From Snodgrassella alvi_G (GTDB lineage: Bacteria > Pseudomonadota > Gammaproteobacteria > Burkholderiales > Neisseriaceae), in NCBI GenBank assembly GCA_946478525.1, contig CAMLCH010000013.1, positions 1-47,399 of the forward strand: a DNA stretch of 47,399 nucleotides. The letters are read 5' to 3'. A model generated the notes under the pieces. The model searched no databases. It saw nothing but the letters and a program-made list of their open reading frames with translations, and had not been told where the DNA came from. Positions 43,191 through 47,399 of the stretch are shown piece by piece. Position 1 is the stretch's first letter; each line of letters starts with the position of its first letter. A program made the position numbers and the translations under genes.

Positions 43191-44540
43191 GTGACATTTA
43201 TCAGTCATCATGCTGTTAGTAATGAAGTATTATTTTCACATTCATATACAAGCAAAGCTGAATTACAACAACAAATTCAGGCAATAGCGCAACAACAGCA
43301 ACATTTTGCCCATTATTCTATCCAGACTCGTACGGGCTATTTATTAGCACTAGCCGAGCACATTCAACTCAATAAGAATAAATTAGCTTATCAGATATGT
43401 ATCGAAGTAGGGCGCTGTCTGCGTGAATGCGAAGCAGAACTCGAAAAATCGATCGCGCTTATCCGCTACTATGCACATCTGGCTCCGGAATTGTTAGCCC
43501 ATAAAACTATTGCTACACAAGCCAGCTTTAGTCAGGTACGATTTGAGCCTTTAGGTACATTACTGGCTATCATGCCGTGGAATTATCCGGTATGGCAGAT
43601 TTTACGCTTTGCGATCCCAGCTCTGTGTGCTGGTAATGCATGTTTGGTCAAACCAGCACCTTCAGTTGGCAAAATTAGTCAGATGTTATTTGAATTAGTT
43701 GATGACAATTTACCCTTAAAATTAACCTGGCTTAATCCTGAGGATGCAGAATATGCTATTGCGCAGACTCAGGCGCTGGCTTTTACTGGTTCAGCCTGTA
43801 CTGGGCGTCATCTTGCCGCACTGGCGGGTAAATATTTGCGCAAATCGGTAATGGAACTTGGCGGCAGCAATGCGTTCATTGTATTAAATGATGCAGATAT
43901 AAAACAGGCTGCTGAGGACGCTTGTTATTCTCGTTTCCGTGACGCAGGACAATCATGTAATGCAGCGAAAAGGATTATTGTTAGTGATGACATTGCAGAC
44001 AGATTTATTGCTGCATTGGTTGAAAATTGTCAGCAATTACGCATGGGAGCCCCTTGGTTGGCCGAAACCACATTAGGCCCTTTGCACCGAGAAGATCTTC
44101 GACACAAAATACATACTCAGGTTTCAAATGCCTTACAGCACGGAGCCGAGTGTCTAATTGGAGGATATATACCAGAGGAAAGTCAGGGTTGGTTTTATCC
44201 GGCAACTATTCTGGATAATGTTACTTCTGCGTGTCAGGTTTATCATCAGGAAGTCTTTGGTCCGGTAGCTATTATTTTAAGAGCACAAGACAATGAACAC
44301 GCTTTACAGCTAGCTAACGATAATCCATTTGGTTTAGGTGCCAGCATTTATACGCATGATAGCCAATTAGCCTGGCAGCTGGCACAGCAGCTTAATGTTG
44401 GTAGTGTATTTATTAATCGGCATACCAGTAGTGATTTACGCTTACCGTTTGGAGGTGTAAAAGATTCAGGTTACGGGCGAGAATTATCAGAATTTGGTAT
44501 TTATGAGTTTGTTAATGTTAAATCTTATTGGCAAAAGTAA
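43191..44540 (+). CDS. NAD(P)-dependent aldehyde dehydrogenase, succinate-semialdehyde dehydrogenase-like (Sad type)
   Basis: A 449-residue aldehyde dehydrogenase. Visible are the cofactor motif MPWNYPVWQ (128-136), the NAD Lys154 in CLVKPAPS, the general base Glu222 in MELGGSN, and the catalytic Cys256 in DAGQSCNAAKR. The C-terminal motif is LPFGGVKDSGYGREL. The short length and APxxVxxxS pattern recall E. coli Sad (YneI) and related succinate-semialdehyde enzymes, but substrate specificity cannot be fixed from sequence. GTG start with AAAGGA six bases before. Standing alone, it probably feeds succinate or another acid into central metabolism. Confidence 0.88.
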   Translation: MTFISHHAVSNEVLFSHSYTSKAELQQQIQAIAQQQQHFAHYSIQTRTGYLLALAEHIQLNKNKLAYQICIEVGRCLRECEAELEKSIALIRYYAHLAPELLAHKTIATQASFSQVRFEPLGTLLAIMPWNYPVWQILRFAIPALCAGNACLVKPAPSVGKISQMLFELVDDNLPLKLTWLNPEDAEYAIAQTQALAFTGSACTGRHLAALAGKYLRKSVMELGGSNAFIVLNDADIKQAAEDACYSRFRDAGQSCNAAKRIIVSDDIADRFIAALVENCQQLRMGAPWLAETTLGPLHREDLRHKIHTQVSNALQHGAECLIGGYIPEESQGWFYPATILDNVTSACQVYHQEVFGPVAIILRAQDNEHALQLANDNPFGLGASIYTHDSQLAWQLAQQLNVGSVFINRHTSSDLRLPFGGVKDSGYGRELSEFGIYEFVNVKSYWQK

Positions 44541-44645
44541 TTTTTGCCTTTTCATCCATATCATTTATTCTTAAATGAATGTAAGATGTATGACAAATTT
44601 TTTGTCGAAACTATCTGTTTTATTTAACGTTAAGGTGCATAAGCC

Positions 44646-45416
44646 ATGTTTATAACCAGAAAAAGATACTGGTTAATTGCTGGATTAATACTTCTACTTT
44701 TTTTGCTGGCTTTGGTCTGGCGACTAAAGTCAACAGTTGAAAATAAGAAAGAAGTAACGGTTAAGACAGAAACTTTAGTACAACCTGCTAGTGCTGAGAA
44801 AATGCCAGTAAAAACGGCCAGCTCTGAACCCACAACATTATCTCCAACTCATCCATTGCCGGTCGAGAATCCTAATGATGAATTCGTATTGCCTTTGGAT
44901 AAACTACTACAATTACTACCAGCCGGTAAAGACCAACAAATAGATTTAAAATATCCAGATGGACAAAAAAAAATACAGGGTACTATTAAGAATGGCAAAC
45001 CAACTGGTCAATGGCGTAACTGGTATGCTAATGGGCAATTGGCTTTGGAAATGTCATGGAAAAAAGGATTACCCAATGGTAAAACCAGAAGCTGGTATAG
45101 TAATGGACATAAGCGTGGAGAAATCTTTTTTGTTGATGGCAAGGCTGAAGGACGCTGGCAGCGTTGGTATGTAAACGGTCAAATCAAGCAGGATATGCGG
45201 GTACATAAAGGTGTGGTTCAAACCATGACTAAATGGGATGGTCAGGGACATCTTATTGCAGATTTAGCTGTCCATGATAATCAGGTAAGCGGTGTGGTGC
45301 TTAGCTGGTATGACTCAGGTAAGAAAAAAAGTGAGTCTGTTTTTGAAAAAAATGAACTTGTGCGTAAAACTGAATGGGATGAAGAGGGTAATATTGTTGA
45401 TTTAGGGGATAACTAA
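44646..45416 (+). CDS. Membrane-anchored YwqK/MORN-repeat protein
   Basis: A 256-residue protein. An N-terminal signal-anchor helix (YWLIAGLILLLFLLALVW) is followed by a Thr/Pro/Ser-rich linker (about 30-80). Tandem MORN-like repeats fill residues 95-250: GKPTGQWRNWYANGQ, GLPNGKTRSWYSNGHKRGE, GKAEGRWQRWYVNGQ and VSGVVLSWYDSGKKKSE. Database names for such proteins often say YwqK-family antitoxin, but the membrane anchor and lone location give no support for a toxin partner here. AAGGTG lies before the ATG. It converges with the zinc-finger gene, with only 12 bp between the stops and no terminator. Confidence 0.8.
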   Translation: MFITRKRYWLIAGLILLLFLLALVWRLKSTVENKKEVTVKTETLVQPASAEKMPVKTASSEPTTLSPTHPLPVENPNDEFVLPLDKLLQLLPAGKDQQIDLKYPDGQKKIQGTIKNGKPTGQWRNWYANGQLALEMSWKKGLPNGKTRSWYSNGHKRGEIFFVDGKAEGRWQRWYVNGQIKQDMRVHKGVVQTMTKWDGQGHLIADLAVHDNQVSGVVLSWYDSGKKKSESVFEKNELVRKTEWDEEGNIVDLGDN

Positions 45417-45428
45417 ATTCATCAGTTG

Positions 45429-45728
45429 TCATGGCCTAAAATAGATATGTTGGTGTAATTCGCAGCGAGGATTAAAGTTTGCCTGACAAAAGGGACAATG
45501 ATGTTGTTGATATTGTTCATAGGTCAGATAGTTTTTACACTGTCCACACATAACTGGCTGTGTATTGCGGATACAAACAGGCGCAAAAGGGTGATCGCAT
45601 AATTCATCATGACATTTGAAACAGGCATAGTATTTTTTGCAGTGATCACATAGTAGTGCAGCAATGTCGTTTTCATTATGGTAATGCAGGCAACGTCCAC
45701 ATGAATCAATATCAATTCCTAAAATCAT
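45429..45728 (-). CDS. CHY zinc-finger protein
   Basis: A 99-residue, Cys/His-rich protein: CGRCLHYHNENDIAALLCDHC, YYACFKCHDELCDH, CGQC and HHCPFCQANFNPRCELHQH. This matches the CHY zinc-finger family (also in the mitochondrial protein Hot13/Helper of Tim), which binds three zinc ions. Its bacterial role is unknown; metal or thiol chemistry is a guess. The frame opens earlier at TTG 45767, but ATG 45728 with GGA seven bases upstream gives the normal short N-terminus. It is located between icd and the MORN gene. Confidence 0.85.
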   Translation of the reverse strand: MILGIDIDSCGRCLHYHNENDIAALLCDHCKKYYACFKCHDELCDHPFAPVCIRNTQPVMCGQCKNYLTYEQYQQHHCPFCQANFNPRCELHQHIYFRP

Positions 45729-45861
45729 AGTTTTTTCCGTCGTATATTTTTTAAATTCCAATAGCAATAGAAATTTAAATCAATGAATAATATCTAACTA
45801 TTCAGTTTCAATTTATGGTAAAAATTAAATATTCTTCAGTTAAGTGAATATTTCAATTAAA

Positions 45862-45888
45862 AAACCGAATCCTTAGTGAATTCGGTTT
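45862..45888 (-). terminator. Rho-independent terminator of icd
   Basis: On the minus strand, AAACCGAAT and ATTCGGTTT form a 9-bp stem with a 9-nt loop, followed by a T-run (complement of the A-run at 45858-45864). It starts 30 bp after the icd stop. Confidence 0.9.
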
Positions 45889-45917
45889 GTAATCCTATAC
45901 ATTATTAACTTAGTCTA

Positions 45918-47156
45918 TTACATACGCTCAATTAGGGCTTTACCAAATTCTGAGCAGGATACTTCTTTTGCGCCTTCCATCATGCGGGCAAAATCATAGG
46001 TTACAATCTTATCAGCAATGGCTTTTTCGATTGATCTGATCACTAAATCCGCAGCTTCTTTCCAGCCTAAATGGCGCAGCATCATCTCTGCAGATAATAT
46101 GATTGACCCAGGATTTACTTTGTCCTGACCCGCATATTTGGGAGCAGTACCATGGGTTGCCTCAAATACAGCGTATTCATCGGAAATATTTGCACCCGGC
46201 GCAATACCAATACCACCAACTTGAGCAGCCAGGGCATCAGAAATATAGTCACCATTCAGATTTAAGGTAGCAATAACATCATACTCAGCAGGACGTGTTA
46301 GAATTTGCTGCAGAAAGGCATCCGCAATACAGTCTTTAATGACAATTGTCTTACCCGTGTTAGGATTTTTGAACTCACACCATGGTCCGTCACCAATTAG
46401 AGTAGCACCAAATTCATTTTTAGCAACTTCATATGACCAATCGCGGAATCCACCTTCGGTAAATTTCATAATATTACCTTTGTGAACGATGGTGACACTG
46501 TTACGGTCATTGTTGATTGCATATTGGATTGCAGCACGAGTTAAACGCTGAGTACCTTCTTTGGAAACGGGTTTGATACCAATGCTTGAAGTTAGAGGGA
46601 AGCGGATTTTATTGACGCCCAATTCAGTTTGCATGAAATTAATGATTTTTTTAGCACCATCTGTTTCTGCAAGCCATTCAATACCGGCATAAATATCTTC
46701 TGTGTTTTCACGGAAAATCACCATATTAACTTTGCTTGGATCTTTTACTGGTGATGGTACACCGGAAAAGTACTGTACCGGACGCACACATTGATACAAA
46801 TCAAGTTGCTGACGAATAGCCACATTCAAAGAACGTATTCCGCCTCCGACTGGTGTAGTCATAGGTCCTTTAATCGCAACTTTATATTCCTTAATTGCCT
46901 CAAGTGTTTCGTCTGGTAACCAGACATTTTCACCGTATAATTGAGTGGCTTTTTCACCTGCATAAATTTCCATCCAGACGATTTTTTTTGCGCCTTTGTA
47001 TGCTTTTGCAACTGCAGCATCAATAACGTCTTTCATAACAGGTGTAATATCAACACCTATACCATCACCCTCAATAAATGGAATGATTGGATCATTTGGA
47101 ATAGCCAGACCTGGAACGATTTTTTGACCTTCAGTCGGTACTTTAATATGACTCAT
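45918..47156 (-). CDS. icd: NADP-dependent isocitrate dehydrogenase
   Basis: A 412-residue dimeric ICDH of the E. coli type that converts isocitrate to 2-oxoglutarate and CO2. The substrate-site serine, which AceK phosphorylates in E. coli, is in GGIRSLNVAIRQQLDLYQC. FRENTEDIYAGIEW and the Asp cluster DCIADAFLQQ are present. NADP specificity shows in GTAPKYAGQDKVNPGS (Lys/Tyr/Val) and VTYDFARMM (Tyr/Arg). AGGAG is five bases before the ATG. It is the last gene of the window; its promoter must lie within 47157-47383, and that stretch shows no other gene. Confidence 0.98.
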   Translation of the reverse strand: MSHIKVPTEGQKIVPGLAIPNDPIIPFIEGDGIGVDITPVMKDVIDAAVAKAYKGAKKIVWMEIYAGEKATQLYGENVWLPDETLEAIKEYKVAIKGPMTTPVGGGIRSLNVAIRQQLDLYQCVRPVQYFSGVPSPVKDPSKVNMVIFRENTEDIYAGIEWLAETDGAKKIINFMQTELGVNKIRFPLTSSIGIKPVSKEGTQRLTRAAIQYAINNDRNSVTIVHKGNIMKFTEGGFRDWSYEVAKNEFGATLIGDGPWCEFKNPNTGKTIVIKDCIADAFLQQILTRPAEYDVIATLNLNGDYISDALAAQVGGIGIAPGANISDEYAVFEATHGTAPKYAGQDKVNPGSIILSAEMMLRHLGWKEAADLVIRSIEKAIADKIVTYDFARMMEGAKEVSCSEFGKALIERM

Positions 47157-47383
47157 CGTAGCTCCTGTGATATTACTTTAGAAAAATGACCGCATACTTT
47201 CTACTGCAATCAATAGACTCAATTATGCTGTATTTTCTTAACTTAATCTAGAAGAATATTGGGTATTAGATAAGTTATTGTTCTAAATAATAGTCCTTAA
47301 ATAAAAGAATCTTAAACTAAATTGAATTTACTACAAAAAAGAACAACTACTTGATAAATTGTAAATATAATTCCATTTATAAA

Positions 47384-47399
47384 CTGTCTCTTATACACA
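47384..47399. other. Nextera/Tn5 mosaic-end adapter remnant
   Basis: CTGTCTCTTATACACA is identical to the first 16 of the 19 bases of the Tn5 mosaic end used in Nextera libraries. It stands exactly at the sequence end, which is where untrimmed adapter appears in an assembled contig. It should not be read as native sequence. Confidence 0.93.

Noticed and set aside
44646..45416. Toxin-antitoxin role for the YwqK-like protein
   Set aside because: The antitoxin label is a family name only; there is no toxin gene next to it and the protein is membrane-anchored.
1..47399. Mobile elements, CRISPR arrays, phage genes, rRNA or tRNA genes
   Set aside because: I looked on both strands for transposase or integrase motifs, regular repeats and tRNA T-arm signatures and found none.

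Overview
The window reads as one end of a contig from a low-GC member of the Neisseriaceae. The gene content and order (ptsN-hprK-rapZ, scpB-rluB, lon-hupB-ppiD, a DNA-uptake-sequence-like inverted pair, AspT/AspD) best fit a Snodgrassella-type bee-gut symbiont. That placement is inferred from protein recognition and composition and was not tested by any search. Nearly everything is chromosomal housekeeping or core metabolism. I see no phage, insertion sequence, CRISPR array, rRNA or tRNA. The last 16 bases (47384-47399) match the Tn5/Nextera mosaic end and are almost certainly library adapter, so the biological sequence stops at about 47383.

Layout. 350-7551 is a minus-strand block: a small lipoprotein, smpB, an MHS-family transporter, the ilvI-ilvH-ilvC branched-chain amino acid operon, and a degenerate DAHP-synthase-like gene. 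After a 0.8 kb AT-rich divergent region, 8351-14776 encodes a complete export system (HlyD adaptor, RbbA-type fused ATPase-permease, ABC-2 permease, outer-membrane factor), followed by a patatin lipoprotein. 16980-20304 is the aspartate:alanine antiporter plus aspartate 4-decarboxylase pair, a proton-motive metabolic cycle. 20628-23341 holds a glutamine amidotransferase, SixA and UbiA. 23502-25772 is ptsN-hprK-rapZ, closed by a hairpin made of two inverted uptake-sequence-like 13-mers. 25864-28456 is an RbgA-like GTPase, scpB and rluB.

28688-29925 is the least conventional locus. A stand-alone Aer-type PAS protein is translationally coupled to a PhnD-like binding protein with no signal peptide, and a perfect FNR-type box lies upstream. 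30018-33626 holds a Dus enzyme, a TrmH-family methyltransferase and a DUF945 protein. mutL and a DedA gene follow on the minus strand. 36635-43100 contains ettA, lon (with a good sigma-32 promoter), hupB and a PpiD relative that appears to lack its parvulin domain. The window closes with an aldehyde dehydrogenase, a membrane-anchored YwqK/MORN-repeat protein, a CHY zinc-finger protein and icd.

Themes: amino-acid-based metabolism (ilv, aspartate decarboxylation, icd, an aldehyde dehydrogenase), envelope export, and protein quality control. The best candidates for new biology are the PAS/PhnD-like pair, the degenerate DAHP-synthase paralogue, the possible ilv leader-peptide attenuator, and the parvulin-less PpiD.
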